Source of the DNA: a virus
Virus record (IMG/VR): IMGVR_UViG_3300025000_000144
Location: 1-51,116 of that record
DNA length: 51,116 bases
Reading direction: 5' to 3' (one strand)
A model generated the notes under the pieces. The model did no database searches and was not told the origin of the DNA. It saw only the letters and a program-made list of their open reading frames with translations. The position numbers were made by a program, and so were the translations under genes. This document shows positions 38,891 through 47,578 of the stretch, piece after piece. Position 1 is the stretch's first letter. Each line of letters begins with the position of its first letter.

Positions 38891-39578
38891 TCTTGTTTTG
38901 GGTTATGGCAAACTAGGCAAAGAAATTGTTGCTCAAACAGGATGGGATTATATCAGCAGGAGTAAAGATGGGTTTGATTTTGCTGTTCTAAATTCATATT
39001 ATTACTATTTAGATAATCATGATACGGTTATCAATTGTATTGCACACACCAATACATATAGCGATGAGCGTCAAAAACACTTGGATATTAATTTCAAAGC
39101 AGTTTGCGATTTAGTAGATTATTGTAATATTACAGGAAAGAAGTTCGTTCACATCAGCAGCGATTATGTTTATAGTGGATCTGTTGCACACGCCAGAGAG
39201 AGCGATGTTCCTGTGCATAATAGGTGCTGGTACACCTATTCTAAGTTATTAGCAGATGGATACATTGAAGCCAGGTGTAATAATTATTTAATTATTCGCA
39301 CCTCGTTCAAGCCACGCCCTTTTCCTTATCCCAAAGCCATCACTACGCAGTGGGGAAATTTTGACTATGTTAATACTATCTCATCCTTAATTATTGAATT
39401 AATAAATACTGATGCCGCCGGTATTGTAAATGTGGGAACCAAATTGAAAGACATATATACGTTGGCAGTTCAAACCCGTCCAGATGTTGTTCCCTCACAC
39501 GAATATCTAAATCCAGAAATGCCTACCGATATTTCTATGGATGTTTCTAAGATGAAGGATTTGTTATGCCTAAAATAA
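38883..39578 (+). CDS. RfbD-like NDP-4-keto sugar reductase (SDR), 231 aa
   Basis: Likely reduces the 4-keto group of the sugar made upstream. LVLGYGKLGKEIV is a G-x-G-xx-G NAD(P) site, VINCIAHTNTYSDE resembles the NCAAYT-xVD segment of RfbD, HISSDYVYSG and YTYSKLLAD give the S/YxxxK triad. Shorter than RfbD (about 290), lacking part of the C-terminal domain. ATG 38883 overlaps the end of the dehydrase gene by 8 bases. Substrate specificity is not readable. Confidence 0.8.
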   Translation: MANLVLGYGKLGKEIVAQTGWDYISRSKDGFDFAVLNSYYYYLDNHDTVINCIAHTNTYSDERQKHLDINFKAVCDLVDYCNITGKKFVHISSDYVYSGSVAHARESDVPVHNRCWYTYSKLLADGYIEARCNNYLIIRTSFKPRPFPYPKAITTQWGNFDYVNTISSLIIELINTDAAGIVNVGTKLKDIYTLAVQTRPDVVPSHEYLNPEMPTDISMDVSKMKDLLCLK

Positions 39579-40261
39579 GTGTAGCCATACCCGTCTACGA
39601 ATATCGCGGGTTCGGAGTAGAGGTTCTCAAATATTCATTTAAGCAGATGGTAAAGCAGACCTTCAAAGATTTTGATGTAGTTATCAGCGATCATTCCGTA
39701 GATGATAAAATAGAAGTTTTATGCACTGCGTGGTCAGATAGATTGGATATCAAATATTTTCGTAACGTACTTGAAAGAGGAAGTGCTTCTGCCAATACCT
39801 TAAATAGTATGATAAAAAGCAGCGGAGAAATTATCAAGATCCTATGTGCCGACGATTACTTCTTGGATGACAGGGCGTTGGAACTAATATATGAGGCAAG
39901 CGATAAAGTTGATTTTATCGCCACAGGATATTTTCACACCAAAGATAGGATTAATTATTTCAACTATCATGAACCCAGTTTGAATCCGATGTTGCATATC
40001 ATAAACACTATCGGTACTCCCAGTTGTGTGGCAATTAGAAACCACGCGGACATGCCATTACCTGATACCAATCTTAATTATGCCTATGATTGCGAATTTT
40101 ATCGATCATATCTTGACAGATATCCTACTTGGCGACTAATCAGTGAAGCGACAATCGCCAATTTTTTGTGGGAGGAATCGATTAGTTCTGGAATTAGCAA
40201 CAATGTTATAGAAAAGGAGAATCTCTATATATTGAGAAAACATGAATATAAAAATTCCTGA
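39566..40261 (+). CDS. Family 2 glycosyltransferase, 231 aa
   Basis: GT-A fold enzyme. ISVAIPVYEYRG at the N-terminus, DVVISDHSVDD as the nucleotide-binding loop, SASANTLNSMIKSSGEIIKIL and CADDYF as the DxD-like metal site match GT2. AAGGATTTGTT is the SD, within the preceding gene. Starts the transferase part of the island. Donor and acceptor unknown. Confidence 0.85.
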   Translation: MPKISVAIPVYEYRGFGVEVLKYSFKQMVKQTFKDFDVVISDHSVDDKIEVLCTAWSDRLDIKYFRNVLERGSASANTLNSMIKSSGEIIKILCADDYFLDDRALELIYEASDKVDFIATGYFHTKDRINYFNYHEPSLNPMLHIINTIGTPSCVAIRNHADMPLPDTNLNYAYDCEFYRSYLDRYPTWRLISEATIANFLWEESISSGISNNVIEKENLYILRKHEYKNS

Positions 40262-40904
40262 AGTTACACTTGTAGCAGTAGACTGTACGGATAGAGTTCC
40301 TGGTACAATAACGGCATTAATTACTTCCACTAAAGACATTGATTTCGGCGGTGTGAAATTATTATCTCATGAAAAACCATTGGACTTACCTGATTTTATC
40401 GAATATAATGAAATTCCTAAAATTAGTAATATCGATGAATATAATCAATTTATGTTTATGGATTTAGGTGATTATATTTCAACATCACATTGTTTGACCA
40501 TACAGGATCACGCATATATTCTACATCCTGAATTATTCGATCCTTCTTGGCTACAATATGATTGGATCGGAGCGGGTTGGAAATGGATGCCTGATGCATA
40601 CATTTGCTATGAAACAAATGAACACGTAAGAAATGGCAATGGAGGATTTTCATTACGCAGCAAGCGGTTACTAGATTTACCAAAAAAAATGGGATGGCAG
40701 TTGAGAAGTGAACAAGGATGGGCAAACGAAGACGGCAACTGCTGCGTTTACTATCGCCCAGAGATGTTGGCAAATGGCATAAAATATGCCCCAATAGAAG
40801 TGGCGGCAATTTTTTCTTATGAAAATGATATGGCAGAAAATAGTAATATAAATGCCTTTTTTGGATTTCACAGGAATAATCCCGACAGTAGGAAAAACCG
40901 ATGA
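40242..40904 (+). CDS. DUF5672-like putative glycosyltransferase, 220 aa
   Basis: VTLVAVDCTDRVPGTITALITS at the start, YDWIGAGW in the middle and NGNGGFSLRSKRLLDL with NEDGNCCVYY near residues 130-170 match the DUF5672 layout, a GT-A-like family found in glycan clusters. Overlaps the preceding gene by 20 bases. Sugar donor unknown. Confidence 0.74.
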   Translation: MNIKIPEVTLVAVDCTDRVPGTITALITSTKDIDFGGVKLLSHEKPLDLPDFIEYNEIPKISNIDEYNQFMFMDLGDYISTSHCLTIQDHAYILHPELFDPSWLQYDWIGAGWKWMPDAYICYETNEHVRNGNGGFSLRSKRLLDLPKKMGWQLRSEQGWANEDGNCCVYYRPEMLANGIKYAPIEVAAIFSYENDMAENSNINAFFGFHRNNPDSRKNR

Positions 40905-41590
40905 TGCAAAAAGTAATAGATTTATCTGGACAAACATTTGGTAAAATAACAGTAATTAAGTTAAATAAGGTTGAGAATGGAACAACCCACTGGGAATGCT
41001 TTTGCTCATGCGATCCAGAAAAAACATTTGAATTTACTTGGCATCGCATAAAAGACAGGAAATTTCCAAATTGCGGATGTTCTAATACAAGTTGGAAAAG
41101 GAATAATCATTATGATCTAACCGGTGATTATGGGGTGGGGCATATCGGAGATATTGAATTTTATTTTGATTTAGAAGATTATGATAAAATAAAAGACACG
41201 AGTTGGTTTATAAGTACAAAAAATTATATACGAGGAAAGATTAATAATAAGTCTATTCCTATACATAGGCTTATCGTGGATTGCCCAAAAGGATTAGTTG
41301 TCGACCATATAAATGGTAATAAGCACGACAATCGAAAAATTAATTTAAGAATAACAACCAATCAAGGCAATACCCAGAATAAAATTAATAAGATAAAAAA
41401 TACAACTTCTAAATATTTTGGGGTTCGAAAAGTAGCGTCTGGCAGATGGAACGCCAGCATAAAGACAAATCAAGTAGCCATGTATCTTGGGACATTTGCT
41501 ACCGAGGAAGAAGCGGCGATTGCTTATAATAAAAAAGCAGAAGATTTGGGGTTTTTAACCAAAAACATTATAGAGTATCATGCAAACTAA
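40901..41590 (+). CDS. HNH homing endonuclease with AP2 domain, 229 aa
   Basis: N-terminal DLSGQTFGKITVIK plus CFCSC-like cysteines form a small zinc module, then IHRLIVDCPKGLVVDHINGNKHDNRKINLR carries the HNH catalytic core, and SKYFGVRKVASGRWNASI ... LGTFATEEEAAIAYNKKAEDLG is a full AP2 DNA-binding domain. Overlaps both neighbours by a few bases (ATGA at 40901). It is a close relative of 44636-45346 and breaks the sugar operon without breaking a gene. Confidence 0.9.
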   Translation: MMQKVIDLSGQTFGKITVIKLNKVENGTTHWECFCSCDPEKTFEFTWHRIKDRKFPNCGCSNTSWKRNNHYDLTGDYGVGHIGDIEFYFDLEDYDKIKDTSWFISTKNYIRGKINNKSIPIHRLIVDCPKGLVVDHINGNKHDNRKINLRITTNQGNTQNKINKIKNTTSKYFGVRKVASGRWNASIKTNQVAMYLGTFATEEEAAIAYNKKAEDLGFLTKNIIEYHAN

Positions 41591-42239
41591 ATTATTTGTA
41601 ATCAGCCGATATAAAGAAGATTATAATTGGATATCTGAATATACCAATGATTATCTTATTTATAATAAAGGTGAACCCATATTAGGAGACGCCCACATTA
41701 TAAATACAGAAAATATAGGTGGCAATCAAAGAGATATTTGTAAATTTATTGCTGATAATTATGACAATCTGCCAGATATTATGATATTTATTCAGGCATA
41801 TCCTTTTGATCATTGTTCTCAATCTGTGTTTAATAGATTGATTCAAAACACAGAATTTACATCACTAGAATATTATGGCAGCACCCCCGCGAATGCTTGG
41901 GAAGCCAGAGATCAAAACGGGGGTTTTGCCGAAATTAATAACGCTTGGTACATTCAAGCACATAATTCCACACATAGCCAAGGTTGTCGCTACTCTAGTT
42001 TTGATGAATTTATGAACCAATATTTTGACGATTATAATCATCTAAACTTTATACGCTTCGCTCCAGGGAGTCAATATCTTGTTCCTAAAGAGAATGTGTT
42101 ACAATATCCCAGAAAATTTTGGGAAACGCTAATGAATGAATTGAATTCTAAAACGCCAACAGAGGGACACATTATTGAAAGATCATTGTGGTATATTTTT
42201 ACCGGTAGTTATAAGTTGAGAAAGGAGTTATATGAATGA
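41580..42239 (+). CDS. DUF3431-like protein, 219 aa
   Basis: Begins LFVISRYKEDYNWISEY, continues YNKGE and NIGGNQRDICKFIADNYDNLPDIMIFIQAYPFDH, the block order of DUF3431 proteins, which occur beside glycosyltransferases. Possibly a transferase or a glycan-modifying enzyme; the family's chemistry is not established to my knowledge. ATG overlaps the end of the HNH gene. Confidence 0.76.
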   Translation: MQTKLFVISRYKEDYNWISEYTNDYLIYNKGEPILGDAHIINTENIGGNQRDICKFIADNYDNLPDIMIFIQAYPFDHCSQSVFNRLIQNTEFTSLEYYGSTPANAWEARDQNGGFAEINNAWYIQAHNSTHSQGCRYSSFDEFMNQYFDDYNHLNFIRFAPGSQYLVPKENVLQYPRKFWETLMNELNSKTPTEGHIIERSLWYIFTGSYKLRKELYE

Positions 42240-43164
42240 TTTGCACTACAAGCCAGGAATTTTAAAGCTGATTCATCATCAAGAACATCTGAGAAAAATA
42301 GAGGCGGGTGAAGTCGTTGGGCCAATTCATTTATCCGTGTTCCCAAACAACCGCTGTCAGTTATCATGTCCGTACTGTTGCTTTAATAAGACGCTAAGGA
42401 ACGACGTCGAATTATCATTAGAAGATTTTACAACCGCCATAGGTGTGCTGTCTAAGTATGGGTTGAAAGCAGTAGAAATTTCCGGCGGAGGAGAAAGCCT
42501 GTTGTGGCCACATTTTAGCACAGCAGTTTCTTATGCTTATGATAAAGGTTTGAAATTATCTCTAGTTACAAACGGGTTGGCACTAAATACAATTTCATCT
42601 GATATATTGAATAAATTCAATTGGATTCGTATTTCTATTCAATCTGTTGAATATGCAAAAAAATTAGATCTATCTAATATTCCAGCAGATGTAAAAACGA
42701 GTATGTCATATATTGTATATGATGATAAAAGTATTGCCGAAATTTCTAAACTATATGATTATGCCAAAGAAAACGATGTCATTATTCGCGTTACATGTAT
42801 ACGTCCTTGCACATTAGAATTTGAACAACGTGTTTATGATGAAGTACAACGATATGGCAAACCCCTGATTATGTTCAAGAAAGAACCTGGCGTTGTCGAG
42901 GGTTGCTATATGCTGTGGATACGTGCTGCATTGGACTGGAACGCCAACTTTCTTCCGTGTCCTTCCATTGAATTATCTCCTGAATATGCGGGAAAAATTC
43001 CTGCTGATTTTGGAGTTTGTAAAGTAGGGGGGATAGAAGAATATTTAATCAGTCATAAGCCACATGATTTAGGATATAGATGTTCGTTTTGTAACTGTGG
43101 ACGCGACTCAAATAAATTAATTCATAATTTATTACAGGAGATAGATGATGTCGATTTCGTATAA
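42232..43164 (+). CDS. Radical SAM enzyme, 310 aa
   Basis: CQLSCPYC (C42, C46, C49) binds the [4Fe-4S] cluster that splits S-adenosylmethionine; ISGGGES near residue 86 is the SAM-binding GGE motif, and LVTNGLAL and IRISIQS follow as expected. The C-terminus holds CPSIE and CSFCNCG cysteines, hinting at a second, SPASM-like cluster. In a glycan island it may modify a sugar or a carrier by radical chemistry (dehydration, epimerisation or methylation). AAAGGAG lies 5 bases before the start. Confidence 0.88.
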   Translation: MNDLHYKPGILKLIHHQEHLRKIEAGEVVGPIHLSVFPNNRCQLSCPYCCFNKTLRNDVELSLEDFTTAIGVLSKYGLKAVEISGGGESLLWPHFSTAVSYAYDKGLKLSLVTNGLALNTISSDILNKFNWIRISIQSVEYAKKLDLSNIPADVKTSMSYIVYDDKSIAEISKLYDYAKENDVIIRVTCIRPCTLEFEQRVYDEVQRYGKPLIMFKKEPGVVEGCYMLWIRAALDWNANFLPCPSIELSPEYAGKIPADFGVCKVGGIEEYLISHKPHDLGYRCSFCNCGRDSNKLIHNLLQEIDDVDFV

Positions 43165-43798
43165 AGAATTTGATGGGTCGTTTTATGATGAGGACTACTT
43201 CCAACGCGGGAAGCAGAGTAAAAAAGGGTGGTTGGAGAACTATAGATTTTTGCCCAGAAGGACATTCAGAGAAGCCTTTGGTTTCATAGATTATTTGGGA
43301 TTAGATGATGATAGCTATGTTTTAGAGGTGGGTTGCGCAATGGGATTTCTAGTCAAATGTTTACGCGCATTAGAAATAAAAGCAGATGGCTGCGATATTA
43401 GCACCTATGCACTGTCTTTTTCTCCCGAAAACTGTTGGAATAGTAGTGATGATAAAACATGGGATAATCACGTAAACACGGGCTATACCCATATTATAAT
43501 TAAGGATATGTTAGAGCATTTATCGAAAGAACAACTTCCTAAGATGCTGGACAACTTTGCTAAAGTTGCTAAAAAGATGATGTGCGTTGTGCCCATGGGG
43601 GACTTTGGGCGATATCGCATACCGGAATATCATCTGGAAATATCACACCTAATAGCCGAAAATGAAATCTGGTGGATTAATGTATTTCAATCTCATGGCT
43701 GGCAGGTCGTAAAACACTGCGGACACATTTCGGGGATCAAAGACAACTGGTTCTATGTGCCTAACGGCAATCACATATTTGTATTGGAGCATGAATGA
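43148..43798 (+). CDS. SAM-dependent methyltransferase, 216 aa
   Basis: Class I fold. YVLEVGCAMGFLVKCLRAL is motif I, ADGCDIS the acidic motif II, IIIKDMLEHLSKEQ and VVPMGD follow. ATG 43148 (or 43145) with ACAGGAGATAG upstream, overlapping the radical SAM gene. Probably methylates a sugar hydroxyl or an associated metabolite. Confidence 0.84.
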   Translation: MSISYKEFDGSFYDEDYFQRGKQSKKGWLENYRFLPRRTFREAFGFIDYLGLDDDSYVLEVGCAMGFLVKCLRALEIKADGCDISTYALSFSPENCWNSSDDKTWDNHVNTGYTHIIIKDMLEHLSKEQLPKMLDNFAKVAKKMMCVVPMGDFGRYRIPEYHLEISHLIAENEIWWINVFQSHGWQVVKHCGHISGIKDNWFYVPNGNHIFVLEHE

Positions 43799-44643
43799 TT
43801 CATATAGATTTGACCGGTAACTGCGGGGATCAAATGCTTCGTTATGCAATTTGTCGTAGCGTGGCTACTAGTCAACTTTATGATTTTGGCATCAATAAAG
43901 TAACCAGTAATGATTACTACAACGGCAGAGAACAAATGTATTTCTTCAAAGATCTAAACTACGGTCTTCCTAATAATACGCCCTATGGCGAACTGCCTCT
44001 GGGAACAGTAAATGTATGGGAAGAAAAAAAGATTGTATATCCCACCCATAATTATCATCCGTTTCAACGCGATATCTTTGACGTAGCCGATAACACACAT
44101 TTAGTAATTTACAGTGGACAAGATGCTCGATATCTAAGCAAAGATAGGGTATCACAATGGTTTACTATTGATGATAATTTTTCTCGTGAATCTGAGATGT
44201 TGTTAAAAATCAATAAAATTAAATTAGATGAAAATACCTGTGTAATAAATTGTCGCGGTGGAGAATTTCGCGGCGTTCCTTCCCTATTTCTTACCAAAGA
44301 TTATTGGAAAAACGCCATATGGAATATGCAACGCAGAAATCCTAATATGAAATTTATTGTGGTTACGGAAGATCCTGAATTTTACAAAACATATTTTGAT
44401 TTTCCCGTATATCATTTTAACATTCATACTGATTATTATATCATCAATAATGCCAAGAACCTCATCATATCTAATTCGGGATTTGCTATTTTTCCCACTT
44501 GGTTGAATCCGTATAATCCATTTGTAATTGCGCCACTACATTGGGCTATTCATAATATCAGTGTGGGACAATGGGCAAATACTGATATGCGAACTTGGGG
44601 ATTTACTTTTATGGATAGGGAAGGACATCTAATCGATGCCTAG
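43795..44643 (+). CDS. GT11-like (alpha-1,2-fucosyltransferase type) glycosyltransferase, 282 aa
   Basis: Opening DLTGNCGDQMLRYAICRSV is a variant of the GGLGNQ-x-FQYA start of GT11; VINCRGGEFRG matches the H-x-RxGD donor motif with Cys in place of His; IINNAKNLIISNSGFAIFPTWLNP is the C-terminal signature. It overlaps the previous gene by ATGA and resembles 45333-46211, so the two are paralogues. The missing HxR histidine may change specificity. Confidence 0.8.
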   Translation: MIHIDLTGNCGDQMLRYAICRSVATSQLYDFGINKVTSNDYYNGREQMYFFKDLNYGLPNNTPYGELPLGTVNVWEEKKIVYPTHNYHPFQRDIFDVADNTHLVIYSGQDARYLSKDRVSQWFTIDDNFSRESEMLLKINKIKLDENTCVINCRGGEFRGVPSLFLTKDYWKNAIWNMQRRNPNMKFIVVTEDPEFYKTYFDFPVYHFNIHTDYYIINNAKNLIISNSGFAIFPTWLNPYNPFVIAPLHWAIHNISVGQWANTDMRTWGFTFMDREGHLIDA

Positions 44644-45346
44644 ACATATGGAAGATTTAACAGGAAGGGTTTTTGGCAGATTAACTGTCATAAGTTTTTC
44701 TCATAGCGATCACGACAATTCAAAATTCTGGAATTGTGTGTGTTCTTGCAATCCCAATCAAATAATAGAAAAGCGAGGTGAATCTCTTAAAAAAAATAAA
44801 TATCCTTCTTGCGGTTGCTGGTCAAAAGCAATGCGACGACATTACAATCAATATGACCTGTCGGGAAATTTTGGCATAGGGTATATTGGCGACAAGGAAT
44901 TTTATTTTGATTTAGATGATTATAATTTAATAAAAGAAAGGTCTTGGTGTGTAAGAGATTTAAATTATGTAGTTTCTAGGTTTAATAAAAAAATAATAAG
45001 TATGCATAGACTGATTATGGGGTTTCCAGAAGGACTTGATGTAGATCATATAGATGGAAATACATTAAATAATAGAAAGAGCAACTTAAGATCCGTAACT
45101 CACAGGCAAAATAGTCAAAATAGAAAAAAAATAATTAAAAAAACATCCGTATACAACGGTGTTTATTATGATAAAAGGGCTAGGGGATGGGTTTCTCGTA
45201 TACATGATTTACAGGGAAAATCTATTTGGCTTGGCGTATTTGTTACAGAAAAAGAGGCTGCTATTGCCTATGACCAAAAGGCTATAGAATTAGGGTATTT
45301 GACTCGCAATGTTTTGCAGAAGGATATATTTGATGCTACTTACTAA
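44636..45346 (+). CDS. HNH homing endonuclease with AP2 domain, 236 aa
   Basis: Same layout as 40901-41590: DLTGRVFGRLTVISF with a CVCSCN cysteine pair, MHRLIMGFPEGLDVDHIDGNTLNNRKSNLR as HNH core, and SVYNGVYYDKRARGWVSRI ... LGVFVTEKEAAIAYDQKA as AP2. It lies exactly between two GT11 paralogues and overlaps both by 8 and 14 bases. Confidence 0.9.
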   Translation: MPRHMEDLTGRVFGRLTVISFSHSDHDNSKFWNCVCSCNPNQIIEKRGESLKKNKYPSCGCWSKAMRRHYNQYDLSGNFGIGYIGDKEFYFDLDDYNLIKERSWCVRDLNYVVSRFNKKIISMHRLIMGFPEGLDVDHIDGNTLNNRKSNLRSVTHRQNSQNRKKIIKKTSVYNGVYYDKRARGWVSRIHDLQGKSIWLGVFVTEKEAAIAYDQKAIELGYLTRNVLQKDIFDATY

Positions 45347-46211
45347 TTTTTGCGGGGGTTTTGGGAATCAAATTTTTGCATATGCTATTACCAGAGCCAT
45401 ATCTGAGCGTAACGGATATGACTGGGGGTTTAACCCCGTACCAGAATATGATATGCCCCACAACTATCAGTCTATTCCGCAATTCGATTTTTTTGATATC
45501 GATTATGGTAAACAACATAGTTATAAACGAGATGAAACACCATCCTTTATTGAAAGATTTTGGTTTGAACGAGTGGAAGAAACTCGCTTTCCCGATGGCG
45601 ATCTATTCAGATATTTTCCTTATCAGCCGGAAATATTTGATATTCCCGATAATACAAAAATGTTTATTTCCAACTGCCAAGACGCCCGATACTACGAGCC
45701 TATAAAAGATGATGTAAGAGAATGGTTCAGAATCAAACCGGAAAATATTAATCGTTATGATCAAATATTATCTGGTCTAAATATTGCCTTAGACAATAAT
45801 TTCTGTGCCATTCATGTAAGAGGCAAAGATTTTTGTGGTGACGCCAGAATATTATTACCACTAGAATATTATCAAAATGCTATGAATATTATGTTGAAGA
45901 AAAATCCCAAGATGAAATTTGGGGTCTTGACAGATGACGTAAAGTATGGTAAACTTTTATTTGGTAATAGCATGACGGTTATGCAGAATGAATTAGGATG
46001 TGATTACTACATATTTAATAATGCCAAAAATGTTATATTGTCTAATTCTAGTTTTACCTTATTTCCTACGTGGTTGAGTGAAAATCAACCGGATGTTATT
46101 GCCCCCAGATATTGGTGGCGATATAATAATTCCAGAGGATGGTTGTCATCGGATATCTGGAGTTTTGGCTACAAATTTTTAGATAAGGATGGCTTATTAT
46201 ATGACAAATAA
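45333..46211 (+). CDS. GT11 glycosyltransferase, 292 aa
   Basis: TNFCGGFGNQIFAYAITRAI matches the GGxGNQ-F-YA start of GT11, and CAIHVRGKDFCG gives the H-x-R-x-x-D donor motif intact here, unlike the paralogue at 43795. IFNNAKNVILSNSSFTLFPTWLS is the C-terminal signature. ATG 45333 with AAGGA 9 bases upstream. Probably transfers a deoxyhexose; with a dTDP-sugar pathway alongside, the donor might not be GDP-fucose. Confidence 0.86.
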   Translation: MLLTNFCGGFGNQIFAYAITRAISERNGYDWGFNPVPEYDMPHNYQSIPQFDFFDIDYGKQHSYKRDETPSFIERFWFERVEETRFPDGDLFRYFPYQPEIFDIPDNTKMFISNCQDARYYEPIKDDVREWFRIKPENINRYDQILSGLNIALDNNFCAIHVRGKDFCGDARILLPLEYYQNAMNIMLKKNPKMKFGVLTDDVKYGKLLFGNSMTVMQNELGCDYYIFNNAKNVILSNSSFTLFPTWLSENQPDVIAPRYWWRYNNSRGWLSSDIWSFGYKFLDKDGLLYDK

Positions 46212-46947
46212 TTTACATTGTTTTTATAGGATTAGCGATGCCGGAAATCCCCTTGGTCGTACTGAATTAGGAGGAACATATCTTGAGACAGTTACGCGCA
46301 GGAAATGTTTCAATAATTTTATCGTTGCTTTTGGAATAGATAATCTGCATGTTATTTGCGATAATTGCAACGAAGATACTATTGCGTTTATAAAATCAAA
46401 GGGTGTTGAAGATGTTGAAATTACAAGTTTTGGAAACACTAGAAGTTTTATGTATCTTATAGATAGGGCGACAAGCGAGTTACATGAGGGGGATATTGCA
46501 TATTTTGTAGAAGACGACTACTTACATACAAAAGATGCACGACAATATATATTTGAAGGCATTAGGTTGGGCGACTACGTTTCGCTCTATGACAGTTTTG
46601 ACAAATACCGCAACGCCAGCGAAGGAGGAAACAACCCCTTGATTTATGGCGGAGGAGAAGACACAAAAGTACTATTGGGGCAAACCATCCATTTTAAAAA
46701 ATCCAATGCTACAACTTGTACGTTTGCGTCTTTGGTAGATACATTGAGAGCCGATTATTCTATTATTGCAAAATATTGTCAGCCACAATTTCCTCACCCT
46801 TATGATTTTGCCCTTTATAGAGAATTGCTAGATCAGCGGGGAAGGGTTTTAGTAAATCCCATACCAGGCAAGGCGATGCACGTAGGGCTGGAACCAAGTC
46901 CTTTCGTTGATTGGGAAACTATTGTAAAAAATTTGAAGGAGGATTGA
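46201..46947 (+). CDS. Putative glycosyltransferase with EDDY motif, 248 aa
   Basis: No family named with certainty. GDIAYFVEDDYLH near residue 96 resembles the DxD strand of GT-A enzymes, and the region before it (RKCFNNFIVAFG ... HVICDNCNEDT) fits a nucleotide-binding half. IPGKAMHVGLEPSPFVDWE closes the protein. Start ATG 46201 sits behind AAGGATGG and overlaps the GT11 gene by 11 bases; ATG 46189 is the alternative. Confidence 0.68.
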   Translation: MTNNLHCFYRISDAGNPLGRTELGGTYLETVTRRKCFNNFIVAFGIDNLHVICDNCNEDTIAFIKSKGVEDVEITSFGNTRSFMYLIDRATSELHEGDIAYFVEDDYLHTKDARQYIFEGIRLGDYVSLYDSFDKYRNASEGGNNPLIYGGGEDTKVLLGQTIHFKKSNATTCTFASLVDTLRADYSIIAKYCQPQFPHPYDFALYRELLDQRGRVLVNPIPGKAMHVGLEPSPFVDWETIVKNLKED

Positions 46948-46948
46948 T

Positions 46949-47569
46949 TTGTCAAAAGATGTTGCTGTAGAAATTTTAAAATATTTAAATTTTAATGATG
47001 GTGTGTACCTAGAATGCGGAAGCAATGATGGTGTTTTCCAGAGTAATTCTTTATCATTAGAAAAAAATCAAAACTGGTCGGGCATATTAATTGAGGCATC
47101 GCCTCTTGCATATAACCAGTCTCTCGTCAATAGAGATAGCGAAAAAAACATCATTATATTTGGGGCATTAGTATCTGATGAATATAAAGAAAAAACTATT
47201 ATCGGAGATTTTAGTGGTCATCCCATGGGCAGCATTGGTGGTAAACGGTTAAACAATCAAGCCAATGCCAACATTGAAGTTCCAGCATATACTCTTACGG
47301 AAATCTTGAGTTATTTTGAAATTGAAAAAGTAGACGCCATGTTCATAGACGTTGAAGGATTTGAATTGGATGTACTTCACGGTCTCGATTTTAATACTTG
47401 GAAACCAGCGTATTTTCTAATTGAATGGAATGCCGGTGAAGATGAATTATTTCCATTTATGGAATCTAAGGGATATGAGAATCTTGGAAACATTTCTGAT
47501 TTTAATTACAAGGATGATGTCGGCTGGCCAGGTTCGCACAATGATTATTTATTTAAATTGAAGGAATAA
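46949..47569 (+). CDS. FkbM-type methyltransferase, 206 aa
   Basis: VYLECGSNDGVFQSNS is the FkbM motif I (D/E-x-GS-x-DG), GILIEASP the second acidic strand, VPAYTLTEIL and DAMFIDVEGFELDVLHG the late signature, typical of sugar O-methyltransferases. Start is TTG 46949 behind AAGGAGGATTGAT. With 43148 it is the second methyltransferase in the island. Confidence 0.87.
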   Translation: MSKDVAVEILKYLNFNDGVYLECGSNDGVFQSNSLSLEKNQNWSGILIEASPLAYNQSLVNRDSEKNIIIFGALVSDEYKEKTIIGDFSGHPMGSIGGKRLNNQANANIEVPAYTLTEILSYFEIEKVDAMFIDVEGFELDVLHGLDFNTWKPAYFLIEWNAGEDELFPFMESKGYENLGNISDFNYKDDVGWPGSHNDYLFKLKE

Positions 47570-47578
47570 TTTTGTCAC

